A DNA stretch of 64,000 nucleotides, from contig NZ_JBGCCU010000004.1 in assembly GCF_041261445.1 (NCBI RefSeq), forward strand, positions 1-64,000, given 5' to 3'. Of the stretch, positions 26,646 to 36,238 are shown one piece after another; within the stretch, counting starts at the first letter, position 1, and each line of letters begins with the position of its first letter. The notes beneath the pieces were generated by a model. It was not told the origin of the DNA. It did no database searches and saw only the letters and a program-made list of their open reading frames with translations. Position numbers and translations under genes: made by a program. The stretch comes from Catenulispora sp. EB89 (GTDB lineage Bacteria > Actinomycetota > Actinomycetes > Streptomycetales > Catenulisporaceae).

Positions 26646-28647
26646 CCAGACTCCCCCGCGGCGCCCCCGACCGCAGCCTCCTTACGACCTGTCGCCGCGC
26701 GCGCCGGGCTCGCGTCCGCGCCCGCAGGACGACCTGCGGTACTGGACTCCGCGTCCGCAGCAGCCGCCGCGTCCTCCGGGTCCGCCGCGCGGTGAGCGTC
26801 CGGAGTACGCCGGGCGTCCCGAGCGGCGCCCGCCGCGCCGCCGCCGCGCAACCGTCGCGGCCCGCGCGCTGGCCTGCACGGCCTCGGCGGCGATCGTCGT
26901 GGCCAGCGCCGCGACCTGGGCCGCGTACCACAACCTGACCTCCGGCCTGCTGACCTCCGACGCGATCAACGAGATCCGCTCCGGCGAGAAGGGCTATGTC
27001 GCCCCGCACCTGGACGGCTCGGTCAACCTGCTGCTGATCGGCCTGGACTCGCGCAAGGACATGAACGGCGCCGACCTGCCGACCGACTTCGTCGAGCAGG
27101 AACTGCACGCCGGTTCCTCCGACATCGGCGGCTACAACACCAACGTCCTGATCTTCATGCACATCCCGGCCGACGGCGGCCGCGTCACCGCGTTCTCGAT
27201 CGCCCGCGACGACTACGTCGAGGAGCCCGGCGGCACCTCGACCGTCGGCGACATCCCGGATCTGGGCATGCACAAGATCAAGGAGGCGTACGGCCGCGCG
27301 AAGGCGATCGCGGTGGATCGGCTGAAGGCCGGTGGTGTGACCGACCAGGCGCAGATCGAGAAGGTCAGCCGCGAGGTGGGCCGGGAGTCCACGATCCGGG
27401 CCGTGCAGCTGCTCACCGGCGAGCACGTGGACCACCTGGCCGAGATCAACCTGCTGGGCTTCTACGACGTCGCCAAGGCCGTGGGCCCGATCGAGGTCTG
27501 CCTGAACCACCCGGTGTACGACCCGATCGAGGACGGCGCGGGCACCGGGCTGAAGCTGCCGGCCGGGCACTCGATGCTGGACGCCGCCACCGCGCTGCAG
27601 TTCGTGCGGCAGCGCTTCCACCTGCTGCGCGGCGACTTCGACCGCAACCGGCGGCAGCAGGCGTTCCTGTCGTCGGTGATGCACAAGCTCAAGACCGAGG
27701 GCGTGATCGGCGACCTGGGGAAGATGCAGGGGCTGTTCGACGTGGTGAAGAAGGACGTGGTCATCGACGACTCCTGGGACGTGCTGGACTTCGCCGACCG
27801 CGCGCAGAACCTGACGGCCGGCAGCGCCGACTTCCGCGAGCTGCCGATCACCGGGCAGCCGGTGCTGCCGGGCGACGGGTCGGTCAACACCGTGAACCCG
27901 GTGCAGATCCGGCAGATCGTGATGACAGGGTTCGGCGACGCGAAGCAGTTCGCGAACGAGATGACGCAGAACGGGGAGGTGCCGCAGAACGGGGAGGGCG
28001 GGGACCCGGCGTCGGCGATGGGGCCGCGCGGGCTCAACGATTCCGGCGGCGGGCTCGGGCAGGACCGTTCGGCGCTGCCGGATCAGGCGGGGGTTGCGGG
28101 GGCTTCCGGGGTTACAGGGACTTCCGGTGTCGCGGGGACTTCGCAGGCGGCCGGCGCCGCTCCGGCCCTCCCGCCGCTGCCCGCCGCCCCCGGCGCGGCC
28201 ACCGGCATGCGTCCGGCCGCGATCGCGCCGACCGACACGCACACCGTCGTCGACGTCTACAACGCCACCGCGAAAAACGGCCTGGCGACCACGGTCGGCG
28301 ACTGGCTCGCCGCCTCCGGCTGGCCGGTGGACAAGACCGCGGGCGCCACCGCCGAGTCCCGCACCACGATCCTGTACGGCAAGGGCGCGGCCAAGGCCGC
28401 CGGCCAGCTCGCGGCCACCCTCGGCGTGCAGGCGGTACCGGCGCCGTCGGCCCGCACCGCGGCCGGGCATGTGCTGATCAGGCTCGGCGCCGACTACACT
28501 CCGCCCGGTGGCCCCCAGCCCCCGGCGCCGACCGACGGGACCGGACCGGGCCCGACGGACTCCGCGACACCGGATCCGTCCGGCACCCCGGATCCGGCGA
28601 ACTCGCCCGGCATCGCCATGGACAACGGGATCACCTGTGTGAACTGA
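26638..28647 (+). CDS. LytR-CpsA-Psr (LCP) family cell-wall ligase
   Basis: 669 residues. A Pro/Arg-rich cytosolic tail (1-72) precedes one transmembrane helix (about 76-97). The LCP catalytic domain (about 125-330) has NLLLIGLDSR, FSIARDDYVE, the long ATALQFVRQRF segment and the Arg-rich GDFDRNRRQQAF that binds polyprenyl pyrophosphate. After a Gly/Ala/Pro linker comes a LytR_C domain (VVDVYNATAKNGLATTVGDW), and a disordered Pro/Thr tail. LCP enzymes attach glycopolymers to peptidoglycan outside the membrane. The GTG start overlaps the upstream small membrane protein gene. The linker and tail make it longer than typical LCP proteins. Confidence 0.93.
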   Translation: MPDQTPPRRPRPQPPYDLSPRAPGSRPRPQDDLRYWTPRPQQPPRPPGPPRGERPEYAGRPERRPPRRRRATVAARALACTASAAIVVASAATWAAYHNLTSGLLTSDAINEIRSGEKGYVAPHLDGSVNLLLIGLDSRKDMNGADLPTDFVEQELHAGSSDIGGYNTNVLIFMHIPADGGRVTAFSIARDDYVEEPGGTSTVGDIPDLGMHKIKEAYGRAKAIAVDRLKAGGVTDQAQIEKVSREVGRESTIRAVQLLTGEHVDHLAEINLLGFYDVAKAVGPIEVCLNHPVYDPIEDGAGTGLKLPAGHSMLDAATALQFVRQRFHLLRGDFDRNRRQQAFLSSVMHKLKTEGVIGDLGKMQGLFDVVKKDVVIDDSWDVLDFADRAQNLTAGSADFRELPITGQPVLPGDGSVNTVNPVQIRQIVMTGFGDAKQFANEMTQNGEVPQNGEGGDPASAMGPRGLNDSGGGLGQDRSALPDQAGVAGASGVTGTSGVAGTSQAAGAAPALPPLPAAPGAATGMRPAAIAPTDTHTVVDVYNATAKNGLATTVGDWLAASGWPVDKTAGATAESRTTILYGKGAAKAAGQLAATLGVQAVPAPSARTAAGHVLIRLGADYTPPGGPQPPAPTDGTGPGPTDSATPDPSGTPDPANSPGIAMDNGITCVN

Positions 28648-28720
28648 CTTCGCTCGCCGGTATGGAGCACCCGACGAACCGGGCCCGGGCCGTCGGGCCC
28701 CGCCGTCGAAGGAGCGCCTG

Positions 28721-29350
28721 ATGAGCCCGAGCAACCCGCTGGATCTGGCCAAGCACCTGCACTACGAGCACATCCCGCACCCGCACATCGCGGCCCGGCA
28801 CGCCGAGGGCCCGGTGAAGGTCGCCGACCAGCACCGCACCGACAACGCGGCCACGCGCTTCAACACGAAGGCCGCGCTGCTGATCACCCGGGCCGTGGGC
28901 TCGATGTGGTGCGCGTACCTGTTCGCGGCGTTCGACATGATCAGCCTGCCGTCCGCGATCCGCGGCGGCGCCTCGACGATCGTGGCGTGGGTCGCGCAGA
29001 CCTTCCTGCAGCTGGTGCTGCTGTCGGTGATCATGGTGGGGCAGAACGTGCAGGCCGCGGCCGCCGACGCGCGCAGCGAGGCGACGTACCACGACGCGAG
29101 CGCCACGCTGCACGAGACCGCGCAGCTGCAGGAGCACCTGGCGGCGCAGGACATGCTGCTGACGCGGATAGCGGCGCACCTCGGGCTGGACCCGGTGCCG
29201 GTGATCGACATGGACGAGCCGAACGGTGGTGCGGCTGCGGCCGCCGCTCCGACCGGTGGCGCTGCTCCGACCGGTGCCGCTGCTCCGGCCGCGCCGACCA
29301 CGCCGGCCGACGACAAGCCTGCCGCCGGCGGCGAGTCGGAAACAAAGTAA
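28721..29350 (+). CDS. Two-pass membrane protein, DUF1003-like
   Basis: 209 residues. His-rich start (KHLHYEHIPHPHIAARHAEG), then two hydrophobic helices (TRAVGSMWCAYLFAAFDM and AWVAQTFLQLVLLSVIMVG) and GQNVQAAAADARSEATYHDA followed by a coiled-coil-like helix. The order (two helices, Gln-Asn at the membrane exit, then a charged helix) is like DUF1003 proteins, though similarity is moderate. The C-terminus is an Ala/Pro/Gly tail. Function unknown; it follows the LCP gene by 73 nt on the same strand. Confidence 0.6.
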   Translation: MSPSNPLDLAKHLHYEHIPHPHIAARHAEGPVKVADQHRTDNAATRFNTKAALLITRAVGSMWCAYLFAAFDMISLPSAIRGGASTIVAWVAQTFLQLVLLSVIMVGQNVQAAAADARSEATYHDASATLHETAQLQEHLAAQDMLLTRIAAHLGLDPVPVIDMDEPNGGAAAAAAPTGGAAPTGAAAPAAPTTPADDKPAAGGESETK

Positions 29351-29365
29351 GACCTTCTAGGGCTT

Positions 29366-31900
29366 CTATTCGGCACGCAGCGCCTGCAGGACTCCGATCC
29401 GCACGGCGCGGCGTGCCGGGGCCACGGCCGCGAGCAGCCCGGTGGCGAACGTCGCGGGCACCACGACCGCCAGCAGCGGCACCGGGACCGACGGCGTGCC
29501 CGGCAGGTGGCCGTCCATGACGGCGCGCGCCAGGATCCAGCCGATCGGCAGGCCGAGGACGACGCCGGTGAACGTGCCGGTCGCCACGGTGGCCAGCGCT
29601 TCGCTGCGGATCAGGGTACGGATATGGCTCGCCTCGGCGCCCACCGCGCGGAGCAGGCCGATCTCCCGGGTGCGTTCCAGCACGCTCAACGCCAGGCTGG
29701 TGACCACGGCCAGGACGCCGATCAGCAGGCTGAGGGCGAGCAGCGCGGTCATGATCGTGGCCAGGAGCTGGAAACCCTGCGCGGCCCGGACGGCGTAGGC
29801 GGCGCGGTCGTCGAGGGTGGCTTGCGGGTAGGCGGCGAGGGCGGCCGCGACGGCTTGGCGGGCTTGTGCGGTCTGCCCCGGCTCGGTGCGGATCAGGACT
29901 TCCTCAAGGCCCTGATCCTGCGGCGGATACGCTTTCAGGTAGTCGGATTCGGGGATCAGGAAGGCGCCGAGGACCTGTTCGTTGTCGTAGAGGGCTGCGA
30001 TGCGGACTTGGCGGGTCCCGCCGACCGGGAACGTGATCGGGATGGTCTGGCCGAGGTGCCAGCCGTCGCGCTGCGCGGCCAGGGCACTGACCGCCATGGT
30101 GCCGGCCGTGGCGAGGTCGGCGAGGCGGCCGGCGCTGACGCCGGGGTCGACGTCGGCGGGCAGCGTGGCCGGGTCGATGCCGCAGGCCTTCTCGGAGTCG
30201 CCGGGTGCTTTGAAGATGCCGCAGGACAGGCCGGTCGCGTGGGCCACGCCGGGCAGCGCGGCGATGCGCTGGACCGCGCTCGGGTCGAGGGTCGCGCCGG
30301 TGCCGGCGGTGGTGGCGGCGACGAGATCGGCGTGCAGGGAGCGGCGGACGTCGGCCTCGCTTTCTGAGACCAGGGACGCCGCCATCGCCGCGACGATGGA
30401 GACGGTGGCCACGGCGACGGCGAGGGTGCCGGCGGTGCCTGCCACGCGGCGCGGTTCGCGCGTCATCTGGCGTCCGGCGAGGCGTCCTACGAACCCTGAT
30501 ACGGCGACGACGGCCGCGCGGGGCGCCGCCGTCAGCGGCCGCACCAGCGCCGGACCGGCCAGGCCCACGCCGAGGAGAATCAGGATGCTGCCGAGGCCGG
30601 CCGGGGCGATGCTGCCGGCGCCCGCTTCCAGGGCCGCGCCGCCGAGGAACGCCAGCGCGGCTGCCACACGCCGCCACCAGGACAGGCGTCCGGCGTGATC
30701 GGCGGTGCTGACGGCGCTGAGCGCGGCGAGCGGCCGCTCCCGGGAGGCACGGCGGGCCGCCGAGGCCGCGGCGACAACGGAGATGCCGGGGCCGACGACG
30801 AAACACAGGACGACGGTGCGCACGGCGACGACGGTCGGGCCGGCCGGGAGCGGCAGGCCGAAGTGGCCGAAGCCCCACCGCAGCCCGGTGGTGACGCCGA
30901 GCCCGAGCGGCAGCCCGACGGCCGCGCCGGCCAGCCCGACCAGCGAAGCCTCGGCCAGGACGAGGCGCGCCAGCTGCAGGCGTCCGGCGCCGACGCAGCG
31001 CAGCAGCGCGAGCTCGCGGGTGCGCTGCGCGACGGTGACGGCGAAGATGTTCGCGATCAGCAGCGCCGCCACCACGACCGAGACCATCGCGAAGACCTGC
31101 AGCACCGCGCCGATCGTGGAGGTCACCGACCCGACCTGGTCGACCAGCTGCGCGGCCTGCTGCGCCCCGGTACGGACGGTGTAGTCCCCGCCGACCGCCG
31201 CAGCGATGCGCGACTGGAGCGCCGCCGGATCGACGCCGGACGCGCCGACGGCCTCGACCGCGGCGACAGTGTTCCCGCTGCCGAGGAGCGCGGCGGCCGT
31301 CGCCGGATCGAAGCCCACGACACTGAGCCCGGCGATGTTCTGCGCACCGCCGAAGCCGACGGTGCCGGTGACGGTGAAGCTCTGGACGCCGCGGGCAAGC
31401 GCGACACGCAGGCCGCTGCCGGCGGCGAGGTGGAGGCTGCCGGCGGTCCCGGCGTCGACGACAATCTGATCAGGGCCCTGAGGCCACTGCCCGGACTGGA
31501 GGTTCACGAGGCGCAGGCGCGGATCGACGGGGATCGACAGGCCGAGGCCACCGAGCGCGGAAATGGTGTGGCCGCCGCGGTCGAGCGGCATGGCGTAGCC
31601 CTCGACGATGCCCTCGGCCGCCACGACGCCGGGCACACCCCGCACCCGGCCGACGAGCGAGGCGGGCAAGGTAGGAGCGCCGGTCAGAACAGAGCCGCCG
31701 AAGCCGCGCGCATCAGTGACGACAGCGGAGACCCCGGCGGTCGCGGCATCGGCCTGCTGCCGGACGCCGGCATCGATGGTGTCGGTGAGGATGTAGCTCG
31801 ACGCCAGGAAGGCGACGGCCGCCGCCACGGCCCCGCCGGTCGCGAGGGCGCGGGCTTTGCGGGCGGCGAGGCCGCGGCGCAGGACGGTGGCGATGCGCAT
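29366..31900 (-). CDS. FtsX-family ABC permease, large type
   Basis: 844 residues. An N-terminal helix (ALATGGAVAAAVAFLASSYI) is followed by an external domain, a first FtsX bundle (LLIANIFAVTVAQRTRELAL), a central membrane region, a second external domain, and a C-terminal FtsX bundle (ALSVLERTREIGLLRAVGAE). This two-bundle layout is the actinobacterial MacB/FtsX form. Start and ATPase stop overlap as ATGA. Part of an operon with the MFS gene at 32646; the substrate is not apparent. Confidence 0.93.
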   Translation of the reverse strand: MRIATVLRRGLAARKARALATGGAVAAAVAFLASSYILTDTIDAGVRQQADAATAGVSAVVTDARGFGGSVLTGAPTLPASLVGRVRGVPGVVAAEGIVEGYAMPLDRGGHTISALGGLGLSIPVDPRLRLVNLQSGQWPQGPDQIVVDAGTAGSLHLAAGSGLRVALARGVQSFTVTGTVGFGGAQNIAGLSVVGFDPATAAALLGSGNTVAAVEAVGASGVDPAALQSRIAAAVGGDYTVRTGAQQAAQLVDQVGSVTSTIGAVLQVFAMVSVVVAALLIANIFAVTVAQRTRELALLRCVGAGRLQLARLVLAEASLVGLAGAAVGLPLGLGVTTGLRWGFGHFGLPLPAGPTVVAVRTVVLCFVVGPGISVVAAASAARRASRERPLAALSAVSTADHAGRLSWWRRVAAALAFLGGAALEAGAGSIAPAGLGSILILLGVGLAGPALVRPLTAAPRAAVVAVSGFVGRLAGRQMTREPRRVAGTAGTLAVAVATVSIVAAMAASLVSESEADVRRSLHADLVAATTAGTGATLDPSAVQRIAALPGVAHATGLSCGIFKAPGDSEKACGIDPATLPADVDPGVSAGRLADLATAGTMAVSALAAQRDGWHLGQTIPITFPVGGTRQVRIAALYDNEQVLGAFLIPESDYLKAYPPQDQGLEEVLIRTEPGQTAQARQAVAAALAAYPQATLDDRAAYAVRAAQGFQLLATIMTALLALSLLIGVLAVVTSLALSVLERTREIGLLRAVGAEASHIRTLIRSEALATVATGTFTGVVLGLPIGWILARAVMDGHLPGTPSVPVPLLAVVVPATFATGLLAAVAPARRAVRIGVLQALRAE

Positions 31901-32634
31901 CAGGCGGTCGCCCCCGCGTCCAACTCGTCCAGCCGCCGCAGCACCTCGGCCCCCGAAGGGGCCGCCACGTCGTCCACGATCCGGCCGTCGGCGAGCAGCA
32001 GGACGCGGTCCGTGCGCGCGGCGGCGGCCGGGTCGTGCGTCACCATCACCACGGTCTGGCCGAGTTCGGTCACGCTGCGGCGGAGGAGGTACAGGAGTTC
32101 GCGGCCGGTGCGGCGGTCGAGGTTGCCGGTGGGCTCGTCGGCGAAGACCACGTCGGGCTGTGTGATCAGCGCCCGGGCCATCGCCACGCGCTGGGCCTGG
32201 CCGCCGGAGAGCTGCGCCGGCGTGTGCTCCAGGCGGTCGGGCAGGCCCAGGAGGGCCACCACCGCGGTGAAGTGCGCCGGGTCGGGGCGGCGGCCGGTGA
32301 GTTCCAGCGGGAGCACGATGTTCTCGCGGGCCGTCAGGGTCGGCAGCAGGTTGAAGGTCTGGAACACGAAGCCGATGCGTTCGCGCCGCAGCCGGGTCAG
32401 CGCGCGCTCCGGCAGGGCCGTGATCTCCGTGTCGCCGATGCGCACCGTGCCGGCGTCCACGGTGTCCAGGCCGGACAGGCAGTGCAGCAGCGTGGACTTG
32501 CCGGATCCCGAGGGGCCCATCACCGCGGTGAAGGTGCCCTTCGGGATCGCGACGTCCACGCCGCGCAGCGCGGGCACGCGGTTCGGCTCGGCGCCGTAGC
32601 TCTTGGTGAGGCCGGCCGCAACGATCGTCGTCAT
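31900..32634 (-). CDS. ABC transporter ATP-binding protein
   Basis: 244 residues. Walker A GPSGSGKST, Q-loop FVFQTFNLLPTL, signature QLSGGQAQRVAMARAL, Walker B VVFADEPTGNLD and H-loop VTHD are intact. It overlaps the permease start and starts 11 nt after the MFS stop. No two-component pair is attached, unlike the other ABC modules here. Confidence 0.94.
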   Translation of the reverse strand: MTTIVAAGLTKSYGAEPNRVPALRGVDVAIPKGTFTAVMGPSGSGKSTLLHCLSGLDTVDAGTVRIGDTEITALPERALTRLRRERIGFVFQTFNLLPTLTARENIVLPLELTGRRPDPAHFTAVVALLGLPDRLEHTPAQLSGGQAQRVAMARALITQPDVVFADEPTGNLDRRTGRELLYLLRRSVTELGQTVVMVTHDPAAAARTDRVLLLADGRIVDDVAAPSGAEVLRRLDELDAGATA

Positions 32635-32645
32635 GCCTAGGAACT

Positions 32646-33857
32646 CTATGCTTTAGGCTGTCTAGGTATCAAGAGGCAGCGCAGCAGCGCCACCGCGCCC
32701 AAGATCGCGACCGTCCCGCACACCCCGTTCCAGCCGAACGCCGAATACGCCCGCACCCCGAGCCACGACCCCGCGCTGCCGCCGAGGAAGGCGCACGTCA
32801 TGTACGCCGTGTTCAGCCGCGCCCGCTCTGACGGCCGCAGCGCGAAGATCCGTGCCTGGTTCGCGACCTGCCCCGACTGCATCGCGACGTCCAGCGCCAG
32901 CATCCCGACCGCCAGGCCCACGAGCCCGAACACGCCGCCCGCCGACCCCGTCACCAGCAGCGCCGCGGCCGCCACCACCCCGACCAGGCAGCGCAGGTTC
33001 ACCGCGTCCGGCCCCAGCCGGTCGGTGGCCCGGCCGGCCCGCGGCGTCGCGAACATGCTCCCGGCCCCGACCAGCGCCAGCACCCCGACCGCGGGTGTGC
33101 CGAGGTGGTACTTCGGCCCGGTGACGTGCAACGCCAGCGCCGTCCACGCCGCGCTGAACGCTGCGAAGACCAACACCTGGTACTGACACGAGCGCCGCAG
33201 CAACGGCTCCGTCCGCAGCAGACGCACCGACGCGGCCAGCAACGCCGGGTACCGCTCGCCGGTGCTCGGCGTCGTCGTCGGCAGGAACGCGGCCATCGCG
33301 ACCGACAGCAGCAGCACCGCGACCGCCGCGACCAGGTACGGAGCGCGCCAGCCGAGCCACTGGCCGAGCGTCCCGGAAAACGTGCGGGCCAGCAGGATCC
33401 CGCCGATCAGCCCCGACAGCAGCGTCCCGGTCACCTCGCCGCGTCGCTCGGGCTCGGCCAGCCCGGCGGCCATCGGTATCAGGATCTGCGGCACGACCGT
33501 CGTCGCCCCGATCAGGGTGCTGGCGACGGCGAGCATCGGCAGCGTGTCCGCGGCGCCGGCGAGCACCAGCCCGACCGCGGTGAGCACCAGCAGCGTCGTA
33601 ACCAGGCGCCGGTGCCGCAGCCGGTCACCGAGCGGGACCAGCAGGAAGATGCCGGCCGCGTAGCCGAACTGCGCGCAGGTCGTGACCAGCGCGGCAGAGC
33701 TCTTGGTTGTCTTGAGTCCGGTGGCGATCAGCGGGCTGATCGCCTGCGGGAAGTAGATGTTCGCGACGGCCACACCGCACGCGATCGACAGCAGCAACGT
33801 CAACGGCCGGCTCAGGACCGGCTTCAGGGCAGGGGTGGGTACGACGAGCGCGGACAA
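32646..33857 (-). CDS. MFS transporter (drug/metabolite efflux type)
   Basis: 403 residues, about 12 hydrophobic helices. The loop after helix 2 has PLGDRLRHRRLV (motif A form), and AAGLAEPERRGEVTGTLLSG matches drug-export MFS proteins. The cytosolic loop is central. TTG at 33857 is the start: GAGGTG precedes it by about 5 nt and no better ATG lies nearby. It is divergent from the CGNR regulator gene, with palindromes between, and the ABC genes follow after 11 nt, so the three minus-strand genes probably form one regulated operon. Substrate unknown. Confidence 0.9.
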   Translation of the reverse strand: MSALVVPTPALKPVLSRPLTLLLSIACGVAVANIYFPQAISPLIATGLKTTKSSAALVTTCAQFGYAAGIFLLVPLGDRLRHRRLVTTLLVLTAVGLVLAGAADTLPMLAVASTLIGATTVVPQILIPMAAGLAEPERRGEVTGTLLSGLIGGILLARTFSGTLGQWLGWRAPYLVAAVAVLLLSVAMAAFLPTTTPSTGERYPALLAASVRLLRTEPLLRRSCQYQVLVFAAFSAAWTALALHVTGPKYHLGTPAVGVLALVGAGSMFATPRAGRATDRLGPDAVNLRCLVGVVAAAALLVTGSAGGVFGLVGLAVGMLALDVAMQSGQVANQARIFALRPSERARLNTAYMTCAFLGGSAGSWLGVRAYSAFGWNGVCGTVAILGAVALLRCLLIPRQPKA

Positions 33858-33878
33858 GAGTCACCTCACGGGAACCGT

Positions 33879-33924
33879 GGAACCTGTTTAAATGGTTCCG
33901 CAAATGTACACCGGTCAAACCGGT
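33879..33924. promoter_or_regulatory. Operator-like palindromes between MFS and CGNR genes
   Basis: GGAACC-N9-GGTTCC spans 33879-33899, with a central TTTAAA. A second element ACCGGT-CAA-ACCGGT spans 33910-33924. Both lie in the divergent control region and are candidate binding sites for the CGNR protein. Confidence 0.65.
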
Positions 33925-33947
33925 TCCAGGCAAGGTACGCTGAGACC

Positions 33948-34532
33948 ATGCCCGAGACAGCCACCGAGTTCCGCACCGGCTCCGGCCGGCTGAGCTTGGA
34001 CTTCATCCGAACATTGAGATGGCGCGGCACGGACGGGGCGTTCGAAGAGCTCGCCACCCCCGAGACGCTGGTCGCCTGGATCAGGCAGCTCGGGCCGTAT
34101 GACGAGGACTTGGCGATCGCCGCGCCGACGCCCCGCACGCTGCACGCCGCGCAGGAAACCCGCGAGGCGGTCTACGCGCTGTTGAAAGCCGCCCGCGCGA
34201 CGACGGCTGCGGACTGCCCGCCAGAGGCACGCGCGCTGCTCAACAAGACCGGATCGGCGCCGACCCCGCATCCGGTCCTCGACGAAGACGGCACGCTGCA
34301 CCACGCCGCCGACGACCCAGTCGCCGCGATCCTCGCCGCCATCGCGCGGGATGCGCTCGACCTCGCGACGTCGCCGCTGATCGGCCGGGTCCGCGACTGC
34401 GCGGGGCCGAACTGCGGCGCCTGGTTCCTCGACACATCCCGGCCCGGCACCCGCCGCTGGTGCTCGATGGACCGCTGCGGCAATCAGGCCAAGAAGAGCA
34501 CCTGGCGCAGCAAGCATCCCGGCGCCGGGTGA
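33948..34532 (+). CDS. ABATE/CGNR zinc-finger transcriptional regulator
   Basis: 194 residues. The N-terminal ABATE domain (GSGRLSLDFIRTLRWRG and HAAQETREAVYALLKA) is followed by a C-terminal CGNR zinc finger: Cys residues in VRDCAGPNCGAWFLD, then RRWCSMDRCGNQAKK. Proteins of this family bind DNA and usually regulate a neighbouring gene. It is divergent from the MFS gene across palindromes and is the likely repressor of the MFS-ABC-FtsX operon. ATG 33948 chosen; there is no strong ribosome binding site, so the mRNA may have a very short leader. Confidence 0.9.
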   Translation: MPETATEFRTGSGRLSLDFIRTLRWRGTDGAFEELATPETLVAWIRQLGPYDEDLAIAAPTPRTLHAAQETREAVYALLKAARATTAADCPPEARALLNKTGSAPTPHPVLDEDGTLHHAADDPVAAILAAIARDALDLATSPLIGRVRDCAGPNCGAWFLDTSRPGTRRWCSMDRCGNQAKKSTWRSKHPGAG

Positions 34533-34553
34533 GGTTGCCGCCGCCCCCCGCCC

Positions 34554-35912
34554 CTACAGCGGATGCGGTACAAAAGCGATCCGCCCCGGATCGAAAACCC
34601 CGCGACTCGTCGTCTTGGGCCCCACCCGAATCACCGTGTACAGAAACCGCAGCACCTCGGCCCGCCGCCGCAGCGGCACCCGCGGCCAGTCCACCCCGGC
34701 CTCCGGCCCGGTCACGATCCCGTCGATCGCCGCCGCCGACCGCACCACCACGCCGCCGTGCACGTCGCCGAAGGCCGGGTGCTCGCCGTCCGGCGCCGTG
34801 CGCGGGTCCGGCCGGCGGTTGCCCACCATCGGCAGCGACGCGACGCGCGCGGCGTCCCACTCCTGCAGGATGCGGACCGCGTCCTCCTGCACGTGCATCT
34901 CGAACGACGTCGCGCCGATCGAGCGCGCGCACTCCTCCGGCGGTTGGTTGCGGGTCGAGGCGCACGCGTACATCCGGTAGCCGCCGACGACCGAGCCGAC
35001 CATGCTGTGCCCGCAGGCCATGCACTCCACCAGCCCGGTCAGCAGGTAGCCCGAGCGCTCGGCGCCGTTGCGCGAGTTGGTGTGCGCGGCGCCGTGGTTC
35101 GTCCGCAGCGTCCGGACCCGTTCCCAGTCCTCGACGCTGACGCACGGCTCCCACGCCGCGGGCAGATAGCCGCCGTCGTCGGCGCGGATCTGGCCGCGGA
35201 AGACGCGGATCCCGGCGTAGCGCGGCGCGTCCAGGATCCGGCCGACGCCGCCGACGGTCCAGGCCGAGCCCATCGCGGTCGGCACTTTTCGACCGTTCAA
35301 ATCGAACGCGATGGCCCGCAGCGTCTCGCCTTCCAGGAACCGGGCGAACACCTCGCGCACCACCTTGGACTCGGCCGGGATCACCGCTCCCATGCCGGGC
35401 TCGTAGCCGAACGCACGGCGTCCCCCGCCGTGCGGCCGGCCGGCCAGTGCCGCGCCCCGGTGCGCCGCGCGCGAGGCCCGCGACACCGCCTGCGCCGCGC
35501 GCCAGGCCACCGACGCGCGGTCGCTGAGCGTCCGGCGCTGCGCCGGGTCGGCCAGGTCCCACTCGTCGCCGACGCTGTGCAGCACGATCCCGTTGCGCTC
35601 GCTGGCGTTCAGCAGCCGTACCAGGTCGTGCGCGCGGTGGCGCAGCAGCGAGCCCGGCGCGTACAGGATCAGGTCCCTGATCTTCTTGCGCTCCACGGCC
35701 GCCAGCGTCGCCGTCCATCCCGGCTTGACGCCCTTGGCCTTCCACACCGTGCGCACCGCGTCGGCCTGCACCGCCGCCGGCGCCACGGGCAGCCGCCGCG
35801 ACCGCGCGTACTCGCGGCACTTCAGCTCACGCACGTCGACAGTGCTCTGATCCTCGTCATCGATGTGCGGTACACAGCAGTAGATACCCGCCGCGAACAA
35901 CGGCTCTCGCAT
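34554..35912 (-). CDS. Large serine recombinase-like protein without catalytic Ser
   Basis: About 452 residues. The domain order is that of large serine recombinases: resolvase-like N-terminal domain, recombinase domain (HGGGRRAFGYEPG, VVREVFARFLEGETLRAIAF, SAWTVGGVGRILDAPRYAG) and a zinc ribbon (GLVECMACGHSMVG, YACASTRNQPPEEC). In the N-terminal domain the usual Tyr-x-Arg-x-Ser core reads IYCCVPHIDDEDQ, so both the nucleophilic Ser and its Arg are gone, and the usual LDRLxR site reads APGSLLRHR. It may be a DNA-binding relic. No attachment sites recognised. Start 35912 (ATG) or GTG 35921; neither has a clear ribosome binding site. Confidence 0.8.
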   Translation of the reverse strand: MREPLFAAGIYCCVPHIDDEDQSTVDVRELKCREYARSRRLPVAPAAVQADAVRTVWKAKGVKPGWTATLAAVERKKIRDLILYAPGSLLRHRAHDLVRLLNASERNGIVLHSVGDEWDLADPAQRRTLSDRASVAWRAAQAVSRASRAAHRGAALAGRPHGGGRRAFGYEPGMGAVIPAESKVVREVFARFLEGETLRAIAFDLNGRKVPTAMGSAWTVGGVGRILDAPRYAGIRVFRGQIRADDGGYLPAAWEPCVSVEDWERVRTLRTNHGAAHTNSRNGAERSGYLLTGLVECMACGHSMVGSVVGGYRMYACASTRNQPPEECARSIGATSFEMHVQEDAVRILQEWDAARVASLPMVGNRRPDPRTAPDGEHPAFGDVHGGVVVRSAAAIDGIVTGPEAGVDWPRVPLRRRAEVLRFLYTVIRVGPKTTSRGVFDPGRIAFVPHPL

Positions 35913-36026
35913 GTCAACCACACCGTGAATCTACTACGCGGGATAGGAGATGGGGAGTACCGCCGAGTGAAATCCCACGTCACAGCTTTCTAACGTGAGC
36001 GATCCGAGCCCTGCCGAACACAGCGC

Positions 36027-36087
36027 GTGAGACCCCGGACCCGCACCGGCGCACGACCCATCGAGTCGGCGGTCCCGGGGCTCTCAC
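36027..36087 (-). terminator. Hairpin between recombinase-like and hydrolase genes
   Basis: Imperfect arms (36027-36041 and 36071-36087, matching apart from two 1-nt bulges) around a 29-nt loop, downstream of the minus-strand hydrolase gene. Confidence 0.5.
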
Positions 36088-36238
36088 GTACATTCCCAAT
36101 CGGATCCGCCTATCTCGCGAAGCACTTTACACCTGCGTGAGTAACTCGTATGCAGGTCTCTCACGGCAGGCTTCTGACCAGCGCTGAGAATTCTGAAGAA
36201 ATCGTGAAGTCGCCGGAATCCGTTATAGGAGACCGAGG

